Below, in pieces: positions 43,086 through 51,767 of a DNA stretch of 64,000 nucleotides (positions are counted from its first letter, which is position 1; each line of letters begins with the position of its first letter). The notes below the pieces were generated by a model. The model did no database searches. It saw only the letters and a program-made list of their open reading frames with translations, and had not been told where the DNA came from. This stretch comes from Solidesulfovibrio sp. (GTDB lineage: Bacteria; Desulfobacterota; Desulfovibrionia; Desulfovibrionales; Desulfovibrionaceae). The stretch spans positions 62,001 to 126,000 of the forward strand of contig NZ_JBCFBA010000006.1 in the NCBI RefSeq assembly GCF_038562415.1, read 5' to 3'. The position numbers and the translations under genes were made by a program.

Positions 43086-43496
43086 CTACTTGCCTCCGTC
43101 CATGATGACCTTCTGCAGGCCCTCGAAATCCTTCTTGGTGAGGTCGGTCAGGGCGTTGTACATCAGGGTGTTTTTGGCCATGATCGACATTTCCTTTTCC
43201 ATATTGACGCTGTCGAGCCCGGCCACCACCCGGGGCTTCCAGCCCATCTCCAGGTTCCCCTGGAAGCCGGCGGCATTGAAAACCGACGGCAGGTGGTCGG
43301 CGGCGGTGCGCGTCATCTTGCCGCGGTCGTCGATATTGAGCGCCGACTGCAGCTCCTTTTCGAACTCCAGCCGCCGCGCCTTGAAGGAGGGGACATCCTG
43401 GTTGGCCAGGTTGGTCATGACGACATTCTGACGCTCCAGGTGCAGGTCCAAGACCTTGCCCAGGAGCCCTATGTTACTGGAAAACATGGTTTTCAT
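43086..43496 (-). CDS. flgB: Flagellar proximal rod protein FlgB
   Basis: First gene of the basal-body operon. The 136-residue rod protein shows LHLERQNVVMTNLANQDVPS (family pattern R-x-x-x-x-x-x-NxANxxTPxxKA) and the C-terminal VNMEKEMSIMAKNTLMYNAL. A ribosome-binding site (GAGGAACGGC) precedes the ATG. A σ54-type promoter match lies 55 bases upstream on the same strand. Confidence 0.96.
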   Translation of the reverse strand: MKTMFSSNIGLLGKVLDLHLERQNVVMTNLANQDVPSFKARRLEFEKELQSALNIDDRGKMTRTAADHLPSVFNAAGFQGNLEMGWKPRVVAGLDSVNMEKEMSIMAKNTLMYNALTDLTKKDFEGLQKVIMDGGK

Positions 43497-43550
43497 GCCG
43501 TTCCTCCTCGCTTTGCCGCCCGTGCGGCGGCCCGCTTCGCCGGACAGAGG

Positions 43551-43566
43551 GGCAAAAACCGTTCCA
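43551..43566 (-). promoter_or_regulatory. σ54-type promoter of the flgB operon
   Basis: Read on the minus strand the site is TGGAACGGTTTTTGCC, against TGGCACGRNNNTTGCW. GG and GC have the correct spacing; only position 4 and the last base differ. It sits about 55 bases before the flgB ATG. σ54 control of basal-body genes is known in many polarly flagellated bacteria. Confidence 0.7.
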
Positions 43567-43704
43567 GGCCCGAGGCCTCTCCCCGGGGGCCAGGCATTTT
43601 TTTCCCGGGGCCTGTTTCATTTTCTCATAAATCCATGCGGCCCCGGCCGGGAAAATGCGCCGCCAAGGCCTCGCGCCGCGGCCTCTCCGGCCTTGCCGGG
43701 CTCC

Positions 43705-43720
43705 TGGCACGAGGTTTGCT
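43705..43720 (+). promoter_or_regulatory. σ54-type promoter of the TPR gene (full consensus match)
   Basis: The site TGGCACGAGGTTTGCT matches every defined position of the σ54 consensus (TGGCACGRNNNTTGCW). It reads towards the TPR gene at 43859, placing the transcript start about 125 bases upstream of the ATG, and lies back to back with the flgB promoter at 43551-43566. Confidence 0.8.
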
Positions 43721-43858
43721 TCCTTCTTCGTGCCCGGCAGGACGCGCCGCCGGAGCCGGCCCAAAGCCGTCGGACGCGAAAAAAACGGCGCAGGGATCGC
43801 GCGCCAACCGGCGACGCCGCCGCCAACAAACCACGGCGTCGGGAACGGAGGGGAAGTC

Positions 43859-44431
43859 ATGAGTGGGCATCTGGACTATGAAATCAACAAGGAACTCGGC
43901 GAGTGCTACCTGTTCATGGGCGACCTGGACAAGGCCGAGGAGTACTACACCAAGGCCATGAGCAATAACGGGATCCATTCCGACCCGTATCTCGGCCTGG
44001 CCACCATCGCCGTGCAGCGCGGCCAGCTCGAGGCGGCCATGAACCTCTACCGCAAGGCCTCCACCATCGAGCCCGACGACCGGGCCCTGTCCGGCATGGC
44101 GCTCATCGAGATGGAACGCGGCGACCGGGCCGAGGCCTTCACCCACTTCAAGGGCGCGCTGACCCGCAACCCCGAGAACCTGGTGGCCCTTTTCGGCCTG
44201 GTGCGCCTGGCCCATGCCGAGACCCGCATCGAGGAAGCCCTGCCCTACCTGCGGGACTACCTCACCGTGGACCCGGCCAAGCACGAAGTGCGCTTCACCC
44301 TGGCCGGCTGCCTGGTGAGCCTGGGCCGCCACGCCGAGGCCGGCAGCGAACTCGAGGCCATCCTGGTCCAGGACCCCCGCCACACCGCGGCCCGGGACCT
44401 GGTCGAGGAACTCAAGCGCGTGGCCGCCTAA
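43859..44431 (+). CDS. Tetratricopeptide-repeat protein divergent from the flagellar operon
   Basis: The ATG at 43859 follows GGAGGGGA. The 190-residue soluble product is built of about five TPR units: LGECYLFMGDLDKAEEYYTK, LATIAVQRGQLEAAMNLYRK, MALIEMERGDRAEAFTHFKG, VRLAHAETRIEEALPYLRDY and AGCLVSLGRHAEAGSELEAI. TPR proteins are scaffolds; no enzymatic domain is present. The back-to-back σ54 promoters with flgB suggest co-regulation with flagellar assembly, so it may be a chaperone or scaffold for the flagellum. That is inference. Confidence 0.85.
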   Translation: MSGHLDYEINKELGECYLFMGDLDKAEEYYTKAMSNNGIHSDPYLGLATIAVQRGQLEAAMNLYRKASTIEPDDRALSGMALIEMERGDRAEAFTHFKGALTRNPENLVALFGLVRLAHAETRIEEALPYLRDYLTVDPAKHEVRFTLAGCLVSLGRHAEAGSELEAILVQDPRHTAARDLVEELKRVAA

Positions 44432-44465
44432 GCCCCCGGCCCGAAGAAATTTCCCCCCTCCGCGC

Positions 44466-44500
44466 CGTCCGGCCGCGCCCGCAAAGGGCGCGGCCGGACG
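44466..44500 (+). terminator. Hairpin after the TPR gene
   Basis: A perfect 15-bp stem (cgtccggccgcgccc with gggcgcggccggacg) encloses a five-base loop, 35 bases after the stop codon. There is no T-run, but the stem is very stable. Confidence 0.65.
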
Positions 44501-44575
44501 CCCGGCAGACCGCCCGCCCTTGCCTTGGGCGGCCGAGTGTGGCACCTCGCCCGAAAAAACAAGCGAGGTCCGCCC

Positions 44576-45169
44576 ATGGAATTCCTGCCGATCAAACGGG
44601 CGCTGTTAAGCGTCACCGACAAGTCCGGCCTGCCCGAACTGGCCCGGTTCCTGTCCGCCGCCGGTGTCGAACTCGTCTCCACGGGCGGCACCCGCAAGGC
44701 CCTGCTCGACGCGGGACTGTCCGTCACCTCCGTCAGCGACGTGACGGGCTTCCCGGAAATCATGGGGGGGCGCGTCAAAACCCTGCACCCGGCCATCCAC
44801 GGCGGCATCCTGGCCGACAAGGACAATCCCGACCACCTGGCCACCATCGAAAAGCACGGCATCGCCGCCTTCGACCTGGTCGTGGTCAACCTCTACGCCT
44901 TCGGCAAGGCCCTGGAAAAAGGCTTGCGCCTGCCCGAGATGATCGAGCAGATCGACATCGGCGGCCCGACCCTGCTGCGGGCCTCGGCCAAGAATTTCCA
45001 CAGCATCCTCGTCGTGCCCGACCCCGCCTTCTATCCCGAGGTCATGGACGCCCTGGCCCAAAACGGCATGCAAGCCCCCCTGCCGCTGCGCCGGAAAACC
45101 GCCGCCGCCACCTTCCGCGCCACAAGCCGCTACGACGAGGCCATCGCCGCGTATCTGGCGAAGGCGTAG
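44576..45169 (+). CDS. purH: Stand-alone IMP cyclohydrolase (N-terminal PurH domain only)
   Basis: The protein matches the N-terminal, MGS-like half of bifunctional PurH, which closes FAICAR to IMP. Landmarks are RALLSVTDKSGLPELARFL, STGGTRKALLDAG, VTGFPEIMGGRVKTLHP followed by AIHGGIL, LVVVNLYAF and QIDIGGPTLLRASAKNF. It ends at 197 residues (YDEAIAAYLAKA), where the ~320-residue AICAR transformylase half would begin; the sequence beyond is a REP-like repeat, not coding. The transformylase must be encoded elsewhere or be a PurP-type enzyme. Separate cyclohydrolase is recalled from Desulfovibrio. Ribosome-binding site: GCGAGGTCC. Confidence 0.9.
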   Translation: MEFLPIKRALLSVTDKSGLPELARFLSAAGVELVSTGGTRKALLDAGLSVTSVSDVTGFPEIMGGRVKTLHPAIHGGILADKDNPDHLATIEKHGIAAFDLVVVNLYAFGKALEKGLRLPEMIEQIDIGGPTLLRASAKNFHSILVVPDPAFYPEVMDALAQNGMQAPLPLRRKTAAATFRATSRYDEAIAAYLAKA

Positions 45170-45200
45170 GGAGGGAATGGGGAGAGGGAGAGGAGAAGAG

Positions 45201-45240
45201 GCCTCCGGCGGCCGGGGGGCATGATGCCCCCCGGACCCCC
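45201..45240. repeat. REP-like GC hairpin repeat, copy 2
   Basis: Near-identical to 18032-18072: gcctccggcggccggggg, gc-atgat-gc, ccccccggaccccc. It lies between the convergent purH and GGDEF/EAL genes, where it may also end transcription. Confidence 0.7.
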
Positions 45241-45263
45241 TCGGCGGCGGATCGGGGCGGGGG

Positions 45264-47696
45264 TCACTCGGCGCGGTCGGAGGGACCGGCGCAGGGCTGC
45301 GTGCCCAGCATCCGCTCGGCGTCCTCGCGGCACACCGGCCGGGAAAAGAGAAACCCCTGGCCGGCCTCGCAGGCGAAGGCGCTCAGGACATCGGACTGGG
45401 CCTCCAGCTCCACGCCCTCGGCCACCACGTCGAGGCCCAGGCTGTGGGCCAGGGCCACCACCGCGCCGACGATCTTGCGGTTCTCGCTGGCATCGAGCTC
45501 GCTGACAAAGGCCCGGTCGACCTTGAGCGTATCGATGGGGAAACGCTGCAGATAGGACAGCGACGAATAGCCCGTGCCGAAATCGTCCACGGACAGGCGC
45601 ACCCCGAGCTCCTTGAGGCGTTTGAGGCGCAGAATCGACACCTCGGGGTTGTCCATGATGACCGTTTCCGTAATCTCGAGCTTGAGCGAGCGCGGATCGA
45701 GGCCCGTACCCCGCAGGATGCGCTGCACCTCCTCCACCAGCATGGGCTGGGCCAGCTGCTTGGCCGACAGGTTGACGCTCATGGACAGGCCGCCCGCCTC
45801 GGGGAAGTTCGCCTGCCAGGCGGCCATGGTCCGGCAGGCCTCCTCCAGCACCCAGGCCCCCAGCGGCACGATGAGCCCGGTGTCCTCGGCCACCGGGATG
45901 AACTCCATGGGCGAGGCCACACCCTTGCCGGGACGGCGCCAGCGCACCAGCGCCTCGAAGCCCGTGAGCCGGCGGTCGCGCAGGGCCAGGATGGGCTGGT
46001 AGTCCAGGAAGAACTCCCCGCGCCTAAGCGCCTGGCGCAGGTCGCTTTCCAGGTCCATGAGCCGGATGGCGTCCTCGAGCATGCGCGAGTTGAAGACCTT
46101 GAAGCGGTTGCGGCCCTCGGCCTTGGCCCGGTGCAGGGCGATGTTGGCGTTGCGCAGCAGCTCCTCGGGCTTGTCGTAGAGGCAGGGGCTCATGACCACG
46201 CCCATGGAGCAGGTGACGTGGATGTCGTGGCCGCACAGCTCGAAGAGTTCGGCGATCTTGGCCCGGATACGCTTGACGATGCGCGCGATCTCCCGGGAGG
46301 AGCCCGTCTCCTCGAGCAGCACCACGAATTCGTCGCCGCCCAGGCGGGACACCGTGTCGAGGCTGCGCACGCACTCCCGCAGCCGCTTGGCCACCCCCTC
46401 CAGCAGCCGGTCGCCCATGTGGTGGCCCAGGCTGTCGTTGACCACCTTGAAACGGTCGAGGTCCAGGAAGATGACGGCGTACTGGTAGTTGTCGCGGCGC
46501 TTGGAGCGCTCGATGGCCTGGCGGATGCGGTCCAGGCACAGGCTGCGGTTGGGCAGGCCCGTGAGGGGGTCGTGGAAGGCCATGTGGGCCAGCTGGCTTT
46601 CCAGGAGCTTGCGGTCGGTGATGTCCGTGACCAGCCCGCCGGCCAGGCGCGTGGCCTCGTCGTGGCCCATGGGGAAAAGGCTCACCAGCAGCGTCTTGTC
46701 CGCGCCGCCGATGCTGACGGTCATTTCCTTGCGCACGGGCTCGTTCCAGGCCATGACCCGGGCGGCGTCGCGCGAGAGGGTCGTGGCCAGTTCCCCGGGC
46801 AGCACGTCGGCCATGGGCGTGCCGGCGGCGGGCGCCCGGCACAGGCCGAACACCTGGCCGGCGGCGGCGTTGGCCAGGCGCAGGCGGTCCTGCGCGTCCA
46901 GGACGAAAAAGCCCTCCGGCGCGGCCGACAGGTCTATTTCCGGCAGCTCGGGCCGCGCGCCGGGGAGCCGGGCCGGCCGGGCCTCCAGCAGCAGCCGGGC
47001 GTCGTCCTCGGCGATGCCCGGCACGAGGGTCAGCTCGGCCGGGAAGGCCTGGCCGCCGTTTCGCCGGGCCAGGCCGGACAGCCGCAGGGTTTCCTTGTGC
47101 GTGCCGGCGGCCAGGAGCCGGCCGACGGTTTCGTCCTGGCCGGGAGCCAGCAGCCCGGCTAGGGGCGCCCCGGCCAGCCCGTCCCCCCCCGCCCCGAAAA
47201 GGGCCAGGGCGGCGGGGTTGGCGTCGGCGACCGTCCCGTCGGGCTCAAGCAGCAGCAAGGCCGTGGGCGTGGCGGCGAAAATGGCGCGATGCCTGGCTTC
47301 CAGGCGTTTGCGGGCCGTTTCCAGGCGGCTGCGGGCCAGGGCTTTTTCGATGGCGCCGAGCAGCCCCAGGCTGTCGGGCGGATTGGGCAACAGGCAGGCC
47401 ACGGAGGCGTTGCGGGCCCGTTCCAGGCGGGCGGCGTCGCCGCCGGCGCCAAGCAGGATGACGGGGATGCCGTGGCCCTCGCCCAGGAGTGCCGCGGCGT
47501 CCAGGCCGTCGCAGGCCCCTTCGAGGACATAGTCCATGACGGCCAGGTCGGGGCGGTGGGCCTCGGCGGCTTCCAGGGCCTCGCGGCAGGAGCCGACCGG
47601 GCCCAGGGACTGGTAGCCGTGAGCGTCGAGCAGGCCGGCCAGCGTGGCGGCCCGGGCCCTGTCCTTTTCAACCAGCAGGATACGGGGCGCGGTCAT
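45264..47696 (-). CDS. Response-regulator/PAS/GGDEF/EAL cyclic-di-GMP protein
   Basis: The start at 47696 puts the receiver domain first (TAPRILLVEKDRARAATLAG, with LAVMDYVLEG supplying the phospho-Asp). Two PAS-like domains follow (about 140-250 and 260-375), then GGDEF (RLGGDEFVVLLEE) and EAL. The diguanylate cyclase site is intact, with an RxxD inhibitory site (RSLD) five residues before it. The phosphodiesterase half keeps EAL in FEALVRWRRP, the ITETV helix and DDFGTGYSSLSYL. Both activities are therefore possible in the 810-residue protein; the net direction is unknown. It makes or breaks c-di-GMP in response to a phosphorelay and PAS signal. Flagellar genes lie a few kb away. No cognate kinase is adjacent. 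Confidence 0.93.
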   Translation of the reverse strand: MTAPRILLVEKDRARAATLAGLLDAHGYQSLGPVGSCREALEAAEAHRPDLAVMDYVLEGACDGLDAAALLGEGHGIPVILLGAGGDAARLERARNASVACLLPNPPDSLGLLGAIEKALARSRLETARKRLEARHRAIFAATPTALLLLEPDGTVADANPAALALFGAGGDGLAGAPLAGLLAPGQDETVGRLLAAGTHKETLRLSGLARRNGGQAFPAELTLVPGIAEDDARLLLEARPARLPGARPELPEIDLSAAPEGFFVLDAQDRLRLANAAAGQVFGLCRAPAAGTPMADVLPGELATTLSRDAARVMAWNEPVRKEMTVSIGGADKTLLVSLFPMGHDEATRLAGGLVTDITDRKLLESQLAHMAFHDPLTGLPNRSLCLDRIRQAIERSKRRDNYQYAVIFLDLDRFKVVNDSLGHHMGDRLLEGVAKRLRECVRSLDTVSRLGGDEFVVLLEETGSSREIARIVKRIRAKIAELFELCGHDIHVTCSMGVVMSPCLYDKPEELLRNANIALHRAKAEGRNRFKVFNSRMLEDAIRLMDLESDLRQALRRGEFFLDYQPILALRDRRLTGFEALVRWRRPGKGVASPMEFIPVAEDTGLIVPLGAWVLEEACRTMAAWQANFPEAGGLSMSVNLSAKQLAQPMLVEEVQRILRGTGLDPRSLKLEITETVIMDNPEVSILRLKRLKELGVRLSVDDFGTGYSSLSYLQRFPIDTLKVDRAFVSELDASENRKIVGAVVALAHSLGLDVVAEGVELEAQSDVLSAFACEAGQGFLFSRPVCREDAERMLGTQPCAGPSDRAE

Positions 47697-47837
47697 GAAA
47701 CCCCCCTGTCGCCGAAAACGAATGCGGCGGGACGATGCGTGGCGCATCCCCGCGGTGCGGACGGTTCAACGATACGGTGATATAGCCCGAGCCGAGCGGG
47801 CAAGGCAACATGACAACGACCGCCGCATGCGCCGCCG

Positions 47838-48341
47838 TCAGTTGCTGGGGTACCACAGCTTGATGGCCGAGCCCTTGTCGCCCTTGATTTCGGGCATGCG
47901 GAACTCCCAGCGCGCCGCGCCCTCGGGCAGGCGGAACAGGGCCGTGCCCACGTTGCCCTTGACCATGCTCTCGAAGCGCAGCGACTGGCACTCCTCGTCG
48001 AGCCGCTTGTCCGCCGCGTCGAAGGCCACCAGGCAGATCTTGAGCAGGGGCTGGCCCTCGTCGCCGGCGAACATGGTGTCCATGCTGGACGGCGGCTTCT
48101 GGCGCAACTCGCCCGTGACCACGATCTCCTTGTAGGGCACCTTGGACAGCGTCACCTTGCTGGCCGAGGGAACGTAGCGCTCCTCCAAACGCTCCCGCTC
48201 GCGGATGTCCGTCACCTTGACGTAGTCGTTGCGCAGGTCCTTGTAGCGCCCGAGGTCCAGGCCGGCGGCCAGCCCGGCCGCGGGCGCGATGACCCACAGC
48301 ACGGCCCAAAGCAGGATGGGGAAAACGTCGGGACGGGTCAT
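47838..48341 (-). CDS. Exported hypothetical protein (167 aa)
   Basis: The start at 48341 has a ribosome-binding site (GGAGCC) and gives a signal peptide (PILLWAVLWVIAPAAGLAAG). The mature part is beta-rich and charged: LGRYKDLRNDYVKVTDIRER, PYKEIVVTGELRQKPPSSMD, and a final GSAIKLWYPSN. Two cysteines (ICLVAFD, EECQSL) might pair. I do not recognise the family. It lies 41 bases after the CBS gene and 141 bases before the GGDEF/EAL gene on the same strand. Confidence 0.6.
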   Translation of the reverse strand: MTRPDVFPILLWAVLWVIAPAAGLAAGLDLGRYKDLRNDYVKVTDIRERERLEERYVPSASKVTLSKVPYKEIVVTGELRQKPPSSMDTMFAGDEGQPLLKICLVAFDAADKRLDEECQSLRFESMVKGNVGTALFRLPEGAARWEFRMPEIKGDKGSAIKLWYPSN

Positions 48342-48382
48342 GGCACGGCTCCCTCCATGAGGTTGGCCGTCCCCGAGCGCGC

Positions 48383-48772
48383 TTACTCGCCGCGCTTGGG
48401 GGCGATGGGGAAAATGGCCAGTTTGAGGAAATCGGTTTCCGTGATGATGCCCACCAGTTCGCCGCCGTCCACCACGGGCAGGCAGCCGAACTTGTTGTAG
48501 ATCATGGTTTCGGCTGCGGTGCGCAGGGCCGTGTCCGGGGTCACGGTGACAAGCCCCGTGCGCATGACGTCGCGAAGCGGCGTGACGGGCTCCTTTTTGT
48601 GTTCGAGCGACAGCAGGTCCCGCTGGGTGACGAGGCCCACCAACTGGCCTTCGTCGTCCACGACCGGAATGTGGCGGATGAAAAGCTCCTGCATGACGGC
48701 CATGGCCTCGGCCAGGCTGTCGGTCTCGCGCAGGCAACGCAACTGGCTGGTCATCAGGTCGGCGACGCGCAT
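48383..48772 (-). CDS. Tandem CBS-domain protein
   Basis: The ATG at 48772 follows GGAGAATTCCC. The 129-residue protein consists of two CBS repeats: MRVADLMTSQLRCLRETDSL to VDDEGQLVGLVTQRDLLSL, and LRDVMRTGLVTVTPDTALRT to VVDGGELVGIITETDFLKLA. Such pairs form a Bateman module that binds adenosine nucleotides and senses energy state. There is no attached enzyme or channel domain, so it is a free regulatory module whose partner is unknown. It lies 181 bases past nrdD, beyond a terminator. Confidence 0.88.
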   Translation of the reverse strand: MRVADLMTSQLRCLRETDSLAEAMAVMQELFIRHIPVVDDEGQLVGLVTQRDLLSLEHKKEPVTPLRDVMRTGLVTVTPDTALRTAAETMIYNKFGCLPVVDGGELVGIITETDFLKLAIFPIAPKRGE

Positions 48773-48894
48773 GGGAATTCTCCAGAAAGGCGGCGTGGCG
48801 GCAAAATGCGCCATGACCCGGCATCCTTGCCGATGCCTGGCGCCAAGTCAAGCCGCCCCGGGCCCTCGGGCGGGCCGCGGCCGGGGCGGTCACG

Positions 48895-48928
48895 AAAAAA
48901 GGGGGCGCAACGCAGGTCGCGCCCCCTT
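48895..48928 (-). terminator. Rho-independent terminator of nrdG-nrdD
   Basis: On the minus strand the stem agggggcgc/gcgccccct with a ten-base loop is followed by six T residues, just past the nrdD stop. Confidence 0.88.
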
Positions 48929-48953
48929 GCCTGCCGGCCCTTGCCGGTTTCGT

Positions 48954-51002
48954 TCAGCAGATCTCCCCGTAGGTCAGCCGCTCGGCGTATTCCGCCTGCT
49001 TGCCCTTGTTCCACAGCGACACAGGCCGGTAGTAGCCGACGATGCGCGTGAACACTTCCGAGGGCGCGCCGCACTCCGGGCACTCGTGGTGCTCGCCCTT
49101 GAGGTAGCCGTGGGTCTTGCACACGGAAAAGGTCGGCGTGATGGAGAGGTACGGAATCTTCGTCATGGTGAAGGCCTTGACGATAAAGGACTTGAGCGCC
49201 TCGGTGTCGGCCACGGCCTCGCCCAGGTAGGTGTGGAAGACCGTGCCGCCGGTATAGAGGGGCTGGAGCTTGTTCTGGTGTTCCAGGGCGTAGAAGACGT
49301 CGCGGGACAACCCCACCGGAAGCGTCGTCGAATTGGTGTAGTACGGCGTGCCGTTGCCCGAGGCCTTGATGTCGGCGTAGAGCGCCTTGTCGATTTTCGC
49401 CAGCCGGTAGCTCGTGCCCTCGGCCGGGGTGGCCTCCAGGTTGTAGAGGTTGCCGGTCTCCTCCTGGAAACGGGAGGTGATGGCCCGCAGATGGTTAAGG
49501 GCCCGGGTCATGAGCCGCAGGCCGGCCTCGGTCTCGATGCCCTTGCCGAGCAGGTTCACGCAGGCCTCGTGGCCGCCGACCAGGCCGATGGTCGAGAAAT
49601 GGCCCTTGAAGCCATTTTTCAGGTAGCGCCGCGTCCAGGGGAAAAGCCCGCGCTCCAGGTTGTCGCCGATCATCTTGCGCTTGAATTCCAGGGCGTCCTT
49701 GGCCAGTTCGGCGTATTCGGCGATGAGGTCCAGGAAGTCCTCCTCGCCCTGGGCCAGGTAGGCCAGCTTGGGGAGGTTGAGCGTCACCACGCCGACGGAG
49801 CCGGTCAGGTCGCCGGCGCCGAAAAGCCCGCCCACCTTGTTGCGCAGCTGCCGCAGGTCCATCTGCAACCGGCAGCACATGGAGCGCACGTCCTCGGGCG
49901 AGAGGTCGGAATTGATGAAGTTCTGGAAATACGGCGCGCCGTACTTGGCCGTGAGCTCCAAAAGCAATGTGCCGATGTCCGAATCCCAGGGGAAATCGGC
50001 CGTGATGTTGTAGGTCGGGATGGGGAAGGAAAAGATGCGGCCGTGGTAGTCGCCCTCGCCCATGACCTCGAGGAAGGCCTTGTTGATCATGGCCATTTCC
50101 GCGCCGAACTCGCCGTAGGTCGCGTCGCGCATGACCCCGCCGACGATGACCCCTTCCTTGGAGAGGTGCTTGGGCGGGGCCAGGTCGAAGGTCAGGTTGG
50201 TGAACGGGCTCTGGCCGCCCCAGCGCGAGGTGGTGTTGAGGTTGAAGACGAACTTCTGCATGGCCTGCTTGACTTCGCGGTAGGAGAGGTTGTCCTCGCG
50301 CACGAAGGGGGCCAGGTAGGTGTCCACGTTGTTGAAGGCTTGCGCCCCGGCCCATTCGTTTTGCAGGGTGCCCAGGAAATTGACCATCTGGCCGAGCACG
50401 GCGTCGAAGTGCTTGGCCGGCCCGGCGCAGGACCGCCCGGGCAGGTTGAAGCCCTCCAGCAGCAGGTCGCGCAGGCTCCAGCCGGCGCAGTAGCCGGCCA
50501 GGCCGAAGGACAGGTCGTGGATGTGGAAATAGCCGTGGTCGTGGGCCTCGCGCACCTCTTGCGGGTACTTGCCCAGGGCGTAGCGGGCCTGCACCGTGCC
50601 GGAGAGGTGCAGCATGAGCCCCTGGAAGGAGTGGGTCATGTTGGCGTTTTCGGCCACCCGCCAGTCGGTCTTGGCGATGTAGTTGTCGATGACGTCGGCG
50701 ATGTCGAGGAAGGCGGCCTTCTGCTCGCGCAGTTCCCGGCGCTTCTCGCGGTAGACGATGTAGCGCCGGGCCACGGCGTAAAGCCGCGACTCCATGAGCA
50801 CCTGCTCCACGGCGTCCTGGACGGCCTCCTGCTCGGGGATGTCGCTATCGGCAAGCTTGGCTTCGACCTTGTGGGCCAGGCGCGTGGCCAGCAGCGGGTC
50901 CTGGATGCCACTGGCCTTGAGGGCCTTCAAAATCGCCTGGGCGATGCGCTGGGTGGACCAGGTCTCCAGACACCCGTCGCGTTTGCGGATCTGCTTGGGC
51001 AT
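48954..51002 (-). CDS. nrdD: Anaerobic (class III) ribonucleoside-triphosphate reductase
   Basis: The enzyme reduces NTPs to dNTPs by a glycyl-radical mechanism under anoxia. The 682-residue protein has an N-terminal ATP-cone (QIRKRDGCLETWSTQRIAQA), then the reductase barrel with HIHDLSFGLAGYCAGWSLRD, LNTTSRWGGQSPFTNLTFDL and VVTLNLPKLAYLA. A C-terminal zinc site uses CKTHG...CPECG. The glycyl-radical loop is RIVGYYRPVSLWNKGKQAEY (Gly near 656), as in the Thermotoga/Desulfovibrio type. It follows nrdG, whose frame overlaps its start by 158 bases. A terminator lies immediately downstream. Confidence 0.97.
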   Translation of the reverse strand: MPKQIRKRDGCLETWSTQRIAQAILKALKASGIQDPLLATRLAHKVEAKLADSDIPEQEAVQDAVEQVLMESRLYAVARRYIVYREKRRELREQKAAFLDIADVIDNYIAKTDWRVAENANMTHSFQGLMLHLSGTVQARYALGKYPQEVREAHDHGYFHIHDLSFGLAGYCAGWSLRDLLLEGFNLPGRSCAGPAKHFDAVLGQMVNFLGTLQNEWAGAQAFNNVDTYLAPFVREDNLSYREVKQAMQKFVFNLNTTSRWGGQSPFTNLTFDLAPPKHLSKEGVIVGGVMRDATYGEFGAEMAMINKAFLEVMGEGDYHGRIFSFPIPTYNITADFPWDSDIGTLLLELTAKYGAPYFQNFINSDLSPEDVRSMCCRLQMDLRQLRNKVGGLFGAGDLTGSVGVVTLNLPKLAYLAQGEEDFLDLIAEYAELAKDALEFKRKMIGDNLERGLFPWTRRYLKNGFKGHFSTIGLVGGHEACVNLLGKGIETEAGLRLMTRALNHLRAITSRFQEETGNLYNLEATPAEGTSYRLAKIDKALYADIKASGNGTPYYTNSTTLPVGLSRDVFYALEHQNKLQPLYTGGTVFHTYLGEAVADTEALKSFIVKAFTMTKIPYLSITPTFSVCKTHGYLKGEHHECPECGAPSEVFTRIVGYYRPVSLWNKGKQAEYAERLTYGEIC

Positions 51003-51633
51003 GCCTTCCTTCCTCCCCCTTGCGTGCGGGCTTTCGAAACGGTTGTTCGGTGAGGGTATGTCCCGGCGGCAGGGCCTCCCTGATCTCCCTGACGTCGGTG
51101 GCCGACAGTTCCGGCACGAGCGTGGTGCGAAAGGCGAAGCGGCCGGGATGGCGGGCGGCCAGGGCGAAGACCTCGCGAAGGCGCGCGGCGGCCGCCTCGG
51201 CCGTGACGGCCCCGCCCGTGACCAGGCCGTACTTGGCGAAGGGCGCCTTGACGTCCACGGAAAAATGCGCCTGCGGCTGGCGGGCGAGCACGGCTTCGAG
51301 GACGTCCGGGCGCAGGCCGTTGGTGTCGATTTTCACGGCCGGCCCCAGGGCGGCCAGTTCGGCCACGAAGGCCGACAGGCCCGGGACCAGGGTCGGCTCG
51401 CCGCCGGTGACCACGAACCCGTCCAGCCATTTGGCGTGGGAGGCGGCAAAGGAGCGCACCGAGGCCGCCGGCAGGGGCACCCCGGCGGCAAAGGCCAGGG
51501 ACGCGTTGTGGCAGTGCGGGCAGCGCAGGTTGCAGCCGCCGAAAAAAAGCACGGCGACGAGGCGCCCCGGCCAATCGCAAAAGGACATGGGCTCGATGCC
51601 GCGCACGAGCTCCCAAGCTGGCGAAAAATTCAT
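50845..51633 (-). CDS. nrdG: Anaerobic ribonucleotide reductase-activating protein (radical SAM)
   Basis: NrdG generates the glycyl radical in NrdD. The CX3CX2C motif is intact as GGCNLRCPHCHN (Cys34, 38, 41), with FVVTGGEPTLVPGL as the GGE motif and KIDTNGLRPDVL further on. The family-like sequence ends near LTEQPFRKPARKGEEG (about residue 209). The frame then continues 51 residues into nrdD in a different reading frame, giving low-complexity Pro/Gly/Arg-rich sequence. The natural stop may have been lost, or a frameshift may sit near 51005-51020. The start ATG is preceded by A/T-rich sequence without a clear ribosome-binding site. Confidence 0.88.
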   Translation of the reverse strand: MNFSPAWELVRGIEPMSFCDWPGRLVAVLFFGGCNLRCPHCHNASLAFAAGVPLPAASVRSFAASHAKWLDGFVVTGGEPTLVPGLSAFVAELAALGPAVKIDTNGLRPDVLEAVLARQPQAHFSVDVKAPFAKYGLVTGGAVTAEAAAARLREVFALAARHPGRFAFRTTLVPELSATDVREIREALPPGHTLTEQPFRKPARKGEEGRHAQADPQTRRVSGDLVHPAHRPGDFEGPQGQWHPGPAAGHAPGPQGRSQACR

Positions 51634-51767
51634 TTTTTAATAAAAACCGGATGGATACAAGTTTCAGGCAGACCCGACCGCTCCCCAACGGACCGGGATG
51701 GAAGCCCCCCTGGAAACACCCCCGAAATCGCCTACCGTCATACGCCCGCCCGTGGCGATTGCAAGGG

